In this document: in pieces, positions 36,855 to 46,028 of the stretch
Position numbering within the stretch: the first letter of the stretch is position 1
Layout of the letters: every line of letters starts with the position of its first letter
Source: Aureisphaera galaxeae
GTDB lineage: Bacteria > Bacteroidota > Bacteroidia > Flavobacteriales > Flavobacteriaceae
Direction of reading: 5' to 3'
NCBI RefSeq assembly: GCF_028561275.1
Contig: NZ_JAQQTF010000006.1
Coordinates: forward strand, 491,065-555,064
DNA length: 64,000 nucleotides
Made by a program: the position numbers and the translations under genes
Notes under the pieces: model-generated
The model's input: only the letters and a program-made list of their open reading frames with translations
The model's database searches: none
What the model was told of the DNA's origin: nothing

Positions 36855-37481
36855 CTAGATGAGTTTCTGCTTAATTGCCTTGTAAATCGCCTCTGCCCTG
36901 TTGTTTACATGCAGCTTGGAATAGATATTCTTTATATGGGTTTTTACTGTATGTGGGCTTAGAAAAACCTCTTCGGCCACATCCTTATAGTTAAGTCCTT
37001 GGCTTAGTAGTTTTAGGATTTCGGTCTCCCTTTCGGAAAGGGGATTATCTATAATACGGAAGGAATTGATAATGCGTCGCGCTATCTGACTGCTCATGGG
37101 CGATCCGCCATTAAATACCTCTTTAATGTGTACCAATAAATCGGCGGGATTGGTATCCTTCAACAAATACCCAGAAGCCCCAGCACACAAGGATTCGAAG
37201 ATGGAATCGTCGTCACTCTGTACCGTAAGCATAATGAAATCGATCTCAGGACATTTCTTTTTGAGTTCCCGGGTGGCCTCAATACCGTTCTTTTGTGGTA
37301 GATCGATATCCATGAGTACCACGTCTACCGGCAAATTGGGAATGGAAGCAATGGCCGATTCGGCGTCGGGAAAGGCATACTTGCACGAAAAGCCCGTGGA
37401 GCCATCTAAGATAAGATTGAGGGTCTGCCGTATTTCATGGTCATCCTCTACAATGGCAATATGCACAATATCCTGATTCAT
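36855..37481 (-). CDS. NarL/FixJ-type response regulator
   Basis: 208 residues: a receiver domain with VEDDHE at 11-16, Asp58 in LMDIDLPQKNG, the FIMLTVQSDD and GYLLKD motifs, then a LuxR-type helix-turn-helix (LSERETEILKLLSQGLNYKD, SPHTVKTHIKNIYSKL) at about 145-200. It is 27 bases after the large beta-propeller histidine kinase gene on the same strand and so is its probable partner. The OmpA operon begins 90 bases further on and is the obvious candidate target (inference from position only). Confidence 0.93.
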   Translation of the reverse strand: MNQDIVHIAIVEDDHEIRQTLNLILDGSTGFSCKYAFPDAESAIASIPNLPVDVVLMDIDLPQKNGIEATRELKKKCPEIDFIMLTVQSDDDSIFESLCAGASGYLLKDTNPADLLVHIKEVFNGGSPMSSQIARRIINSFRIIDNPLSERETEILKLLSQGLNYKDVAEEVFLSPHTVKTHIKNIYSKLHVNNRAEAIYKAIKQKLI

Positions 37482-37508
37482 TATCTAATTTAAAACACTA
37501 ATTTACAA

Positions 37509-40500
37509 TTATTTATCACCATTCTCATCCCTCAGATGGGGTATTCGGTGTAACACTACCACCGTGCCCTCCTCACCCGAAACGATAGAAAGATTTCCTC
37601 CAATCTTATCCGATCGGTTCTTCATATTGGTCAATCCCCTACCCTTACTTTGTCGATGTACATTAAACCCTTTTCCGTTGTCCTTCAATCGAAGGGAAGA
37701 ATATCCTTCCTCCGTTTCCACAGTTAGTTCAACCACAGTACAATCAGAATATTTGGCACAATTATGCATGGCTTCCTTAAAGATGAGCACGATCTGCTTC
37801 TTGGTCTGCGGGTCTAATTGAATCTCATGTAACGCTTCCGAATAGCCTTGGGTGGTATAATGGGTATCGGTATTGGAAAATAACTCTTCTCCAAAATCCT
37901 TCAACCGCAAAATGGCATCGCTCAAACTGTCCTTTTGCGGATCAATAACCCAGAGCAAATCGCGGAAACTACCTGATAGATCTTTAATATTTTCCCGCAT
38001 CTTCCCGAACCAATTAGATGGATCCTTGTTTTCCTGAAGGGTGCGTTCTGCCAAGGTGAGGAACATGGATATTTTGGTCACCTTAGACCCCAATTCATCA
38101 TGGAAATCGGCGGCGTTTTCATTGCGTAATTGTTCACGTTCCCGAATCAAGGCCCGTTCCAAGCGGGTTTCCTGCTGCAATTCCTGCATTTTTTTCCGAA
38201 TGCGAAGTCGATAGATCCACCATACAGTACCTAATAACAAAAGCACGTATAAAGCATAGGCCCACTTCGTTTTCCAAATAGGTGGAAGCACGTGAATCTT
38301 CAATTCTAAAGGCACTTCCGACCAAATTCCTTGATTGTTGCTTCCATCCAAAAGCAAAGTATATTCCCCAGGGGGTAAGTTGTAGTAGGTCAAGGCAGCA
38401 TCATTTCCCGTTTCGATCCAATCTTCACTGGTGGGTAACATCTTATGGCGGTACTGATTATGGGAAGGCCCCGTAAAATCCAATACTGCGTAGCTTAATT
38501 TAATGGAATTCTCCCGATGTGAAAGTTCGATGGTACCATCCTTAATACGATCCTTGATCGAAACAAACCCTTGGTCTTTCTTTGTGATGCTCTCCAGGGT
38601 AGTAAGCCCAAGGTTGAAAGAACGAGCAATCATAGCTTCAGCCGAAGGATTCAAAACACTCAATCCTCCACTGCTTCCAATAAATACATGGTCGTCGGAA
38701 TCTATATAAATGGAATTGCGATTGGTTATATTATCGGCTAAACCATCGCCCATGGTGAAATATTCAATATGCACAAAGCTCTGCATGGACTCGTTATAGA
38801 TGCCTTTGAAAACACCTCGTGTTGTGGCAATCCATAAGGCTCCTTTGGAATCTTCCTGTATGCCTAAAATATATTCGGAAGGGAGGCCATCGTTTAATCC
38901 AAATTGTCGGAATCGATCACTTTCTTCTTCATATAAGTTAAGACCGGTTTGGGTTCCTATCCATAAGCGATCCTTGCGATCCCTGAATATTTTTTTGATG
39001 GAGTTATTACTTATCCGAGTACGGTCCCCAAAGGAACTTGTATAATTCTGGAAGGTTCCCTCTCCTTCTTCAGATAGCATTCGACTTAGTCCTGCAAATG
39101 TCCCTACCCACAATTGTCCTTTGCTATCTTTTTGTACCTGAAAAGTGTACGAATTCACCAAGGCATCATCCCTATCGAAACTAGCATCGTAGGCCTTAAA
39201 CTGTAGATTGTTGAAGTCACCATCGGGCAAGGTCACTTTGAGTAACCGAATGTAATTCCCAAGCCAGAAAGTGTTGGAATCTTCCTCTATAATTCCCGTA
39301 GAAATGGTATTGGGAAGTCCATTAGCGGCGGTATAATGAGCGAAAGGGCCGGGCTCGTAGTTTTCGTCCAATTGAGCAACGCTTACCCCTCCTTTTCCGC
39401 TTATCCATAATCTATTATTACTATCAATGAGCAGATCGCGGGCCTGTTCAAAATGTTCGTTTTTAAATTCAAGAAAATTGGTGGGGCATTTGTTATCCAG
39501 TATATCCTGCTTGTTGATCCTGTAAAGTATGGTAGGCGTATTAATCCATAGATGTCCGCCATCATCTTCGGCCAAGGCGTACATACTAATATTATCCAAG
39601 CAATTGGAGATATGCACAGGTGGAAATGTATACATCTTACCCACATTCTTGCTCAGTTTATAAAGACCATTGCTATTGGCAATCCAGATATTTCCCTGGG
39701 AATCTTCGAAAATGCTTCGAGAAAAACTAGACATCCCAGGAAGACCATTAGTTGTAATCACTTCCTGCTCTATGAGGAATCCATCTTCCAGTTTGTATTT
39801 TGTGAAATAATTACGCCATGTGGCATTCCAAATAAATCCTTCTTTATCAATCGCCGTATTATAAAGAAAATGGGGGGATGCAATAGTTCCGTCGTGCGCC
39901 TTAAATTTTTCAACAAATAAGGTGGAGTCGTCTTTCCAACTTCCCTTCAGCAAGCCCGTTCCGGCACTGATAAGAATGGTCTCTGCATCGAACTCGATAT
40001 ATTTGAAAGGATTCAAATTCACGAGATCTACATCCTCTCCTGCTTCCCAAGGCAATTTGTTGAATGTAAGCGAGCCTTTTTCGGCGATGAGTGGCGGTGA
40101 ATCTGCTCTGCAAACCCATATCCTATGCTTACTGTCTTCGGTAACACTCCAAATGGCTTTATCCTCATGGGCAACCTCATCTGGCAATAGTATGCGTTTG
40201 GGGATATCATTTCCCTTCGATATGAAATAAAGCCCTTGATAAGTGGACACCCAAATGTTGTGGGAACTATCTTCAAGAATATTGATGACATAATCGATTT
40301 TCCCTTCGCGCTCAGGTTCTAGGGCAATAAAAGTAATTTCCTCATTTTCGAGCACGTGCAAACCTTGCGGTGTCGCAATCCAAACCCTACCATCGCTAGC
40401 AGTAACTAGCGTCTGAATCTTATTATCCCTTAGTCCCGTCGTGTCTCCTAGGCGAGCATAATATCCATGAAACTTCTGACCATCGAATTTGTACAGACCA

Positions 40501-40673
40501 TTGTTCCCCGCAATCCATAGGTACCCCAGATCGTCTTGGGCAATGTCTAGAACAATTCGCGAAGGCAATCCGTTGTGATCTGCATAACGGGTAACCTCGT
40601 AGAACTGAGCGAACACACTCCAAGACAACATTACAGAACATAGGAATATGAAAAGCCTACGGTTCACTTGCAT
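37509..40673 (-). CDS. Sensor histidine kinase with two-component beta-propeller (Reg_prop) and Y_Y_Y domains
   Basis: The 1054-residue protein has a signal peptide (to SVFAQ). About 700 residues of seven-residue-type propeller blades follow, with repeated DxxGxLWIGT/NGLYKF motifs (LGYLWIAGNNGLYKFDG, GRVWIATPQGLHVL, DRLWIGTQTGLNLYEE, GALWIATTRGVFKG). A Y_Y_Y domain (YRHKMLPTSEDWIETG, YYNLPPGEYTLLLDGSN) comes next, then one membrane helix (about 804-825). The kinase core has the histidine in ADFHDELGSKV near 856, KEAMHNCAKYSDCT, DNGKGF and GRGLTNMKNR. It resembles hybrid kinases that sense polysaccharide fragments, but lacks the fused receiver and AraC domains and works with a separate regulator. 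Confidence 0.93.
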   Translation of the reverse strand: MQVNRRLFIFLCSVMLSWSVFAQFYEVTRYADHNGLPSRIVLDIAQDDLGYLWIAGNNGLYKFDGQKFHGYYARLGDTTGLRDNKIQTLVTASDGRVWIATPQGLHVLENEEITFIALEPEREGKIDYVINILEDSSHNIWVSTYQGLYFISKGNDIPKRILLPDEVAHEDKAIWSVTEDSKHRIWVCRADSPPLIAEKGSLTFNKLPWEAGEDVDLVNLNPFKYIEFDAETILISAGTGLLKGSWKDDSTLFVEKFKAHDGTIASPHFLYNTAIDKEGFIWNATWRNYFTKYKLEDGFLIEQEVITTNGLPGMSSFSRSIFEDSQGNIWIANSNGLYKLSKNVGKMYTFPPVHISNCLDNISMYALAEDDGGHLWINTPTILYRINKQDILDNKCPTNFLEFKNEHFEQARDLLIDSNNRLWISGKGGVSVAQLDENYEPGPFAHYTAANGLPNTISTGIIEEDSNTFWLGNYIRLLKVTLPDGDFNNLQFKAYDASFDRDDALVNSYTFQVQKDSKGQLWVGTFAGLSRMLSEEGEGTFQNYTSSFGDRTRISNNSIKKIFRDRKDRLWIGTQTGLNLYEEESDRFRQFGLNDGLPSEYILGIQEDSKGALWIATTRGVFKGIYNESMQSFVHIEYFTMGDGLADNITNRNSIYIDSDDHVFIGSSGGLSVLNPSAEAMIARSFNLGLTTLESITKKDQGFVSIKDRIKDGTIELSHRENSIKLSYAVLDFTGPSHNQYRHKMLPTSEDWIETGNDAALTYYNLPPGEYTLLLDGSNNQGIWSEVPLELKIHVLPPIWKTKWAYALYVLLLLGTVWWIYRLRIRKKMQELQQETRLERALIREREQLRNENAADFHDELGSKVTKISMFLTLAERTLQENKDPSNWFGKMRENIKDLSGSFRDLLWVIDPQKDSLSDAILRLKDFGEELFSNTDTHYTTQGYSEALHEIQLDPQTKKQIVLIFKEAMHNCAKYSDCTVVELTVETEEGYSSLRLKDNGKGFNVHRQSKGRGLTNMKNRSDKIGGNLSIVSGEEGTVVVLHRIPHLRDENGDK

Positions 40674-40764
40674 GTCTATTTAACTTGTTTAAAAGTAAAC
40701 AATTAGACAGAAAGGGATATACCCCAAATGATGTATTTTCCCACTTGGCGGGTGCATCTATAAT

Positions 40765-41271
40765 TTACGATTCGTTAGAGAACAAGAGCAGCTCTTCATC
40801 ATCATCCGGAAATTTGAAGGTACCGGATTCCTTCAATCCTATTTTTTCCAAAAGCGCTATGGAAGCCTTGTTATAATGGACTGTGAAGCCAAGAATGGTT
40901 GCTAATCCTAAATCGCTTTGGGCATATTCCATGACCGCTTTCGCGGCTTCGTAACCATATCCTTTGCCTATATAGTCGGGAAGAAAAGCAAAGCCAATAT
41001 CGGGATGATCCAAATGATCTCGTTTGTACAAACCGCAAGCACCAATCGTTTCGCCTGTATCCTTCAGATTTACAGTGAAAGGGCCATAACCATTCTTTTC
41101 GTAGATGGGTAAATAATGTTTTTTAATATAAGCCACTGCATCCGCTTTGGTATGAACATTGCGGTCTCCTATATACTTGAGCCAACCTTCAGAATTGAAG
41201 AGCTTAACGTAGAAAAGAGCATCAGCAGTAGTGATTTTCTTGAGTATAAGTCGTTGCGTAATGAGTTTCAT
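40765..41271 (-). CDS. GNAT family N-acetyltransferase (RimJ/RimL-like)
   Basis: 168 residues with the typical RimJ/RimL order: MKLITQRLILKKITTADA at the N-terminus, PFTVNLKDTGETIGACGLY (strand pair), PDIGFAFLPDYIGKGYGYEAA with the acetyl-CoA-binding Q/R-x-x-G-x-G/A segment near 100, and the C-terminal NKASIALLEKIGLKESG. It would acetylate an amino group of a protein, peptide or small molecule using acetyl-CoA. The substrate is unknown. It stands alone, upstream of the beta-propeller kinase gene on the same strand with a 91-base gap in which I see nothing else. Confidence 0.88.
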   Translation of the reverse strand: MKLITQRLILKKITTADALFYVKLFNSEGWLKYIGDRNVHTKADAVAYIKKHYLPIYEKNGYGPFTVNLKDTGETIGACGLYKRDHLDHPDIGFAFLPDYIGKGYGYEAAKAVMEYAQSDLGLATILGFTVHYNKASIALLEKIGLKESGTFKFPDDDEELLLFSNES

Positions 41272-41344
41272 TGAAACACGAATATAGGATTTTTGGCGGT
41301 TTTCGCACAGGAAAAATCCCCTACCATATTACGGTTTAAGCCTC

Positions 41345-41375
41345 TTGATTACAGTGCACTACACACATAGTTTTG
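41345..41375 (+). promoter_or_regulatory. Consensus promoter of the 53-residue protein gene
   Basis: TTG (41345-41347), 20 bases, then TAGTTTTG (41368-41375): every fixed base matches. Transcription would start near 41382, only about 20 bases before the ATG at 41402. Confidence 0.78.
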
Positions 41376-41401
41376 TAAAACCAATTTTAAAATATGATAT
41401 T

Positions 41402-41563
41402 ATGAATCCAGAATTGACCCCAGTAGTAGACGGACCGGTGATTAAACCCCTTAAGAAACCAGCTTATTATAATGAAGCGGCTTTCCAAAAGAGCATGCAA
41501 GACATGTACGATGAAATGGGAATCCCGTTAGATGAGAACTTCGACGGTTTTCTATTTATCTAA
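41402..41563 (+). CDS. Small soluble protein, 53 residues, unknown function
   Basis: A longer in-frame reading from 41345 cannot be right because it begins on the -33 box of a consensus promoter. The ATG at 41402 gives MNPELTPVVDGPVIKPLKKP, followed by an amphipathic helix (NEAAFQKSMQDMYDEMGIPL) and the end DENFDGFLFI. No signal peptide and no known domain. The strong promoter and short leader suggest a well-expressed small protein. Its last 12 bases overlap the end of the convergent FG-GAP gene. Confidence 0.68.
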   Translation: MNPELTPVVDGPVIKPLKKPAYYNEAAFQKSMQDMYDEMGIPLDENFDGFLFI

Positions 41564-43291
41564 TACGATCCTTTCGGAAAACGTCCTTTGTCCATTCGTA
41601 CCTTTCACGAAATAAACCCCTGAAGGATATCGGGAGAAATTCAAAGTAGTTTCTTCCGAAGAGATTTGTGCGGTCCAAAGGGTTCTTCCTTGGATGTCTG
41701 AAATCTCAACCGTGGCATCCCTCCAGAAAGACCCCGTTTTCAAAAGTGCCTGGTTTGTTACAGGATTAGGAGAAATAGTTACCCTACTTTCTTGCTGAAA
41801 AGTTTCTGTACCTAATGTACTTCCCTCAATAATCGTAATAGCCTCATTAATGGTAGGATTTTCAATATAATCCACGATTCCACTCAGCCAAGTTACTTTT
41901 ACATATTCAATTTCGGTAGCGGTGCCTAATCCAAAGAATTCATAGGCCGAATTCTGACCCAGATAGCCTTCTCCGCACAATGTATAGTTGTATTGCTTTT
42001 GTCCATCAACCATAATCTCAATGGTCGAACCTATTCCCATTCGGTTGCTTTCGGTTCCTTGTAACTTTACTTTGAACCAATTATTGTTAGCGGGACAATT
42101 GTTCTGCCAAAGGAAAATATTGTCTGGAGCGTAGTTCAATACAATGATATCGGCATAACCATCATTATCGATATCTCCAATGGCATTCCCGAAACTTTGT
42201 GCCGTATCATTCTCGAAACCAGCGTCTGTTGGAATTGTATAATTACCTGCACCATCATTTTCATAAAAGGCAGAAGGTAACATACCTGTGCTACCATCTA
42301 GCACTCCACTTACATAGAGATCCTCATCCCTATCGTTATCCGCATCCAAGAATACCGCGCCCCATCCTACGGATTCAAACAAGGTACCATTAGTGGAAGC
42401 AATGTCGGTAAAGGTGCCATCTCCATTGTTTTCAAAAAAAGCATTTCCTGCTTGGGTGTTGGTTACATAAAAATCCTGCCAACCGTCTTTGTTAGGGTCC
42501 CCAATCGTAGTACTCATGGCATCCATCACCACATTGGTATTGGTTTCCTCACCTACCTCCGTAAAGGTGCCATCTCCATTATTGTGATACAGCAGGTTTT
42601 TGGGATCCTTATCATTGGCAATAACGATATCTTGCCAACCGTCATTATTGTAATCGAAAAAGGCTGAGCAGAAAGAATAATGGTTTACATCCGAAATCCC
42701 GGCAGCGGAACTAACATCGGTAAAGGTCCCATCTCCATTATTTCGGTATAAAATATTAGGAACGGTAAGATCTTCTGTATTCCGTGAACTGGCAAAGAGG
42801 TCTAGTAGGCCGTCTTTATTATAATCACCCCACGATCCGCCAAAGGTGCGGTGATCGTCGGTCATAAGCCCTGCAGCTACCGTAATATCTACGAAATTCA
42901 TATTCCCAGTATTCTCGTACAGACGATTGCTATCGGTATTCCCAGTTATATATAGGTCATAATCCGCATCATTGTCGAAATCGACCCAAACCACGGTTTT
43001 ATTTTGGTAGTGCGGATCGTCGGTTAAGAAGAATAATTCTTGAAATGTCCCCCCAAAGTTTTTAAAAAACCGAATGGGATAGCCGTCTCCTGTACTCACG
43101 GTGATATCGTCCCAACCGTCATCATCGAAATCGAAAAAAGAGATACCTCCGCCCAAAAATCCGTCTCCATAGTTCACATTGTTGAGGCCCAAAGCCGTCG
43201 TATTTTCTTGAAACTGAATTTGAGCTGATAAGGGAAAAAATGTAAGAAGCAGAAAGATAAAAATGTAATGTACTCTCATACGCGATCGCAA
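41552..43291 (-). CDS. FG-GAP/VCBS repeat protein, CRTAC1-like, T9SS type A cargo
   Basis: A 579-residue secreted protein. The signal peptide (MRVHYIFIFLLLTFF, to SAQ) is followed by seven FG-GAP-type calcium-binding repeats (DFDDDGWDDITVS, DFDNDADYDLYIT, DYNKDGLLDLFAS, DYNNDGWQDIVIA, DPNKDGWQDFYVT, DADNDRDEDLYVS, DIDNDGYADIIVL), which form a seven-bladed propeller. An ASPIC/UnbV domain comes next (GSTIEIMVDGQKQYNYTL, ENPTINE), as in CRTAC1 proteins. The C-terminal 75 residues are a T9SS type A sorting domain (ISPNPVTNQALL, YPSGVYFVKG). It would be exported and surface-attached and may bind glycans or proteins. Ligand unknown. Confidence 0.88.
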   Translation of the reverse strand: MRSRMRVHYIFIFLLLTFFPLSAQIQFQENTTALGLNNVNYGDGFLGGGISFFDFDDDGWDDITVSTGDGYPIRFFKNFGGTFQELFFLTDDPHYQNKTVVWVDFDNDADYDLYITGNTDSNRLYENTGNMNFVDITVAAGLMTDDHRTFGGSWGDYNKDGLLDLFASSRNTEDLTVPNILYRNNGDGTFTDVSSAAGISDVNHYSFCSAFFDYNNDGWQDIVIANDKDPKNLLYHNNGDGTFTEVGEETNTNVVMDAMSTTIGDPNKDGWQDFYVTNTQAGNAFFENNGDGTFTDIASTNGTLFESVGWGAVFLDADNDRDEDLYVSGVLDGSTGMLPSAFYENDGAGNYTIPTDAGFENDTAQSFGNAIGDIDNDGYADIIVLNYAPDNIFLWQNNCPANNNWFKVKLQGTESNRMGIGSTIEIMVDGQKQYNYTLCGEGYLGQNSAYEFFGLGTATEIEYVKVTWLSGIVDYIENPTINEAITIIEGSTLGTETFQQESRVTISPNPVTNQALLKTGSFWRDATVEISDIQGRTLWTAQISSEETTLNFSRYPSGVYFVKGTNGQRTFSERIVLDK

Positions 43292-43368
43292 GTTAATTTA
43301 AAATAAACCCCATGGGTTTGATAGAGTTAAATGTACAAAAACTATTGAAAGCGTACTAAAAAAGAAGG

Positions 43369-44640
43369 TTACTGGAATATCTCCCCAACCGATTGCTCCG
43401 TATGTCCAAGAGTATCGGTATTTACAGAAACATTAAGAAAGCCCTGAATAACATCCTGAAATGAGTTTACAGAACTACTATTGCCAAGCCCGAAGGATTT
43501 TGGTTCCAGACCATTAGCGCTAATTAAAAGAATATTGGAAAAAATAGCATCGAAGAGTTCGTCCTTCGAAAAGCTAATGTTTTGGCCAGACGCACCAACA
43601 ACATTATAGATTACATTAAAAGAAGTATCATCCGTTGCCTCGTAACGTGCATTAAAGTTGTCGTAGTTCCCAGAGGTACTTGCCGAAAAATCCCCTATAG
43701 TATTGTTTTGAATGGAGAAATCGAAATCGGGATTGCTTATGTTAAAATCCAATCCCTCGCTAAGTTCATTATAATGGTAGCTTCTATTACCCATAGAATA
43801 AGAGCATAGCACTTCATAAAAATCGAAAAGACCATCTTTCAAAAAGATATTCATTTCATCTATTTTAGAACTACTAATCTCGTCCCTAATTACATTTTCT
43901 ATACTATTGCTATTGTAATTTTTATGCCCCATTACGATTGATCTAGTATCATCGTTGGCAGGAAATGAAATATTCATCACATCGTCTGCGAAAGGCAGCG
44001 TACTGAAATCGGCTGAAACATTGATAGGAGCTGTGACAGACTCTTGCCAAAAATACCGAGGAAATGCATCGGAGTCGTTCCTAGCAGCCATGTAGTAACT
44101 TCCTCCATTTCGTATTTGTTCACTACTTGTGGTAAGCGTTCCTCCATTATCTGAAGAATAGGAACCGCTAGTAAGCGTGTAAAAAAGATTCTGTTCGGTC
44201 GGATCGGGTTGTCCAAAGTTGAAATACTCCAAAGAAACATCTTCCAAGCTTGGAGGGACATCCTTTCTATCTAACTCATAACTTGAGAAAATAAAATCCT
44301 CAAAGGTCGTAACGCGGTATAAATTTGCTCCGCTTACTTCAAAACGACGATATAAGGTAAAGTCAAATGTTTGCCCAGGGGCAGCTTCAAATGAAAAGTC
44401 ATAGTTCTCGCCATTCACAAAATCCGCTTCAAAAACAATCACCCCAGCAATATTACTAATGTACACCTTGCCAGTTTCGGTATCGGACAAATAATCTGAG
44501 GAAACATTGATTCCAAAAGAATAGGTCTCCTGCATCTCTTCCTCCTCCATCTCTTCCTGCATTTCCTGCGGACTATCGTCACTACTGGAGCAGGCTACTA
44601 TAAAAATAAGGGGCAAAAGGAAGATAAGACGTTTCAACAT
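43369..44640 (-). CDS. Lipoprotein of unknown function, 423 residues
   Basis: The lipobox is IFIVACSSSDD, followed by a short acidic, Met/Glu-rich linker (MQEEMEEEEMQE) typical of surface-exposed Bacteroidota lipoproteins. The rest is beta-rich with many Ser, Asn and Tyr residues. No enzyme motif or known domain is seen. Its gene begins 9 bases after the glyA stop, so it is probably co-transcribed with glyA, though the functions look unrelated. The acidic residues after the lipid-anchored Cys may act as a lipoprotein export signal to the cell surface (inference). Confidence 0.75.
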   Translation of the reverse strand: MLKRLIFLLPLIFIVACSSSDDSPQEMQEEMEEEEMQETYSFGINVSSDYLSDTETGKVYISNIAGVIVFEADFVNGENYDFSFEAAPGQTFDFTLYRRFEVSGANLYRVTTFEDFIFSSYELDRKDVPPSLEDVSLEYFNFGQPDPTEQNLFYTLTSGSYSSDNGGTLTTSSEQIRNGGSYYMAARNDSDAFPRYFWQESVTAPINVSADFSTLPFADDVMNISFPANDDTRSIVMGHKNYNSNSIENVIRDEISSSKIDEMNIFLKDGLFDFYEVLCSYSMGNRSYHYNELSEGLDFNISNPDFDFSIQNNTIGDFSASTSGNYDNFNARYEATDDTSFNVIYNVVGASGQNISFSKDELFDAIFSNILLISANGLEPKSFGLGNSSSVNSFQDVIQGFLNVSVNTDTLGHTEQSVGEIFQ

Positions 44641-44649
44641 AAGCTTGTT

Positions 44650-45927
44650 TTAATTTTGAAATAAAGGCTTGTTTGCCATCATTGTGTTTACCTTTTCGGC
44701 AACAGTTTCCAATCGATCTTCATCTTCGTGATTCATAAGCGCCTCATCGATTAGGTCCACAATCTGTAACATATCGTCTTCCTTCAATCCACGGGTTGTC
44801 ACTGCTGCGGTACCGATTCGGATTCCACTGGTAACAAAAGGAGACTTATCGTCAAAAGGCACCATGTTCTTGTTTACGGTAATCTCGGCCTTCCCAAGGG
44901 CTTCCTCCGCTTGCTTACCGGAAAGATCCTTGTTTCTAAGGTCGATCAACATCATGTGGTTGTCCGTACCACCACTAATGATTTTATATCCTTTATCTAC
45001 AAATGCTTGTGCCATAACAGCAGCATTTTTCTTCACCTGAATCATATAGTGTAAGAAATCATCCGTTAACGCTTCTCCAAAAGCTATCGCCTTGGCAGCA
45101 ATAACATGCTCCAATGGTCCTCCCTGATTTCCTGGGAAAATAGCGCTGTTCAGCAACATGGACATTTTTTTCAGATTACCGTTTTTCAACTTTAATCCGA
45201 ATGGATTTTCGAAATCCTTACCCATTAGGATAAGCCCACCGCGAGGTCCGCGAAGTGTTTTGTGTGTGGTCGTGGTTACTATATGACAATGCGGAATAGG
45301 ATCGCTAATAATTCCTTTAGCGATAAGCCCTGCAGGATGTGCAATATCTGCCATAAGGATGGCGCCTACTTTATCTGCAATTTCGCGGAAACGCTTGTAA
45401 TCAATCTCACGCGAATAGGCAGAAGCTCCTGCAATGATCAACTTGGGTTGCTCTTTAACGGCAATTTCCTCAATCGTATCATAATTTAAGCGGCCCGTTT
45501 CTTCTTCTACTCCATAAAAAACTGGGGTATACAAAAGACCTGAGAAATTAACAGGAGAACCATGGGTTAAATGTCCCCCATGCGCCAGATCGAATCCCAA
45601 GAACTTATCACCTGGTTTCAAGCAAGCTGCGAATACGGCCGTATTGGCCTGCGAACCACTGTGCGGTTGTACGTTGGCATACTCAGCACCGAAAAGTGTC
45701 TTAGCGCGCTCTATGGCTATCTGCTCTACCTCATCTACTACTTCACAACCGCCATAGTACCTTTTTCCTGGGTATCCTTCGGCGTATTTGTTGGTTAGGA
45801 CAGACCCTTGGGCTTCCATTACCTGATCGCTTACAAAATTCTCGGAAGCGATCAATTCGAGGCCATTAGATTGTCTTTCTTTTTCTGCCTCAATAAGTTC
45901 AAATATTTGTTCGTCTTTTGCAATCAT
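44650..45927 (-). CDS. glyA: Serine hydroxymethyltransferase
   Basis: The 425-residue enzyme matches the family length and motifs: LELIASENF near 24, [31 protein letters not shown] near 87, the PLP lysine in [14 protein letters not shown] (Lys223), and [13 protein letters not shown]. It interconverts serine and glycine with tetrahydrofolate and supplies one-carbon units. A minus-strand TATTTTTG (45951-45958) is a perfect -7 box 23 bases before the ATG. It is divergent from fumarylacetoacetase and is followed closely by a lipoprotein gene. Confidence 0.97.
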   Translation of the reverse strand: MIAKDEQIFELIEAEKERQSNGLELIASENFVSDQVMEAQGSVLTNKYAEGYPGKRYYGGCEVVDEVEQIAIERAKTLFGAEYANVQPHSGSQANTAVFAACLKPGDKFLGFDLAHGGHLTHGSPVNFSGLLYTPVFYGVEEETGRLNYDTIEEIAVKEQPKLIIAGASAYSREIDYKRFREIADKVGAILMADIAHPAGLIAKGIISDPIPHCHIVTTTTHKTLRGPRGGLILMGKDFENPFGLKLKNGNLKKMSMLLNSAIFPGNQGGPLEHVIAAKAIAFGEALTDDFLHYMIQVKKNAAVMAQAFVDKGYKIISGGTDNHMMLIDLRNKDLSGKQAEEALGKAEITVNKNMVPFDDKSPFVTSGIRIGTAAVTTRGLKEDDMLQIVDLIDEALMNHEDEDRLETVAEKVNTMMANKPLFQN

Positions 45928-45950
45928 TATAGTAGCGTTAATTTCGGAAT

Positions 45951-45958
45951 CAAAAATA
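45951..45958 (-). promoter_or_regulatory. -7 promoter box of glyA
   Basis: TATTTTTG on the minus strand matches TAnnTTTG fully. No good -33 match is seen at 19-20 bases. Confidence 0.45.
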
Positions 45959-45966
45959 GTAAAAGC

Positions 45967-45997
45967 TTGGGTTGGTTCCGCAGAAATTATATATTTG
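45967..45997 (+). promoter_or_regulatory. Consensus promoter of fumarylacetoacetase
   Basis: TTG (45967-45969), 20 bases, then TATATTTG (45990-45997) match the consensus at every fixed base. It overlaps the region in front of the divergent glyA promoter. Confidence 0.7.
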
Positions 45998-46028
45998 ATT
46001 CACATATTTACTAACAAAAAAACGCACT

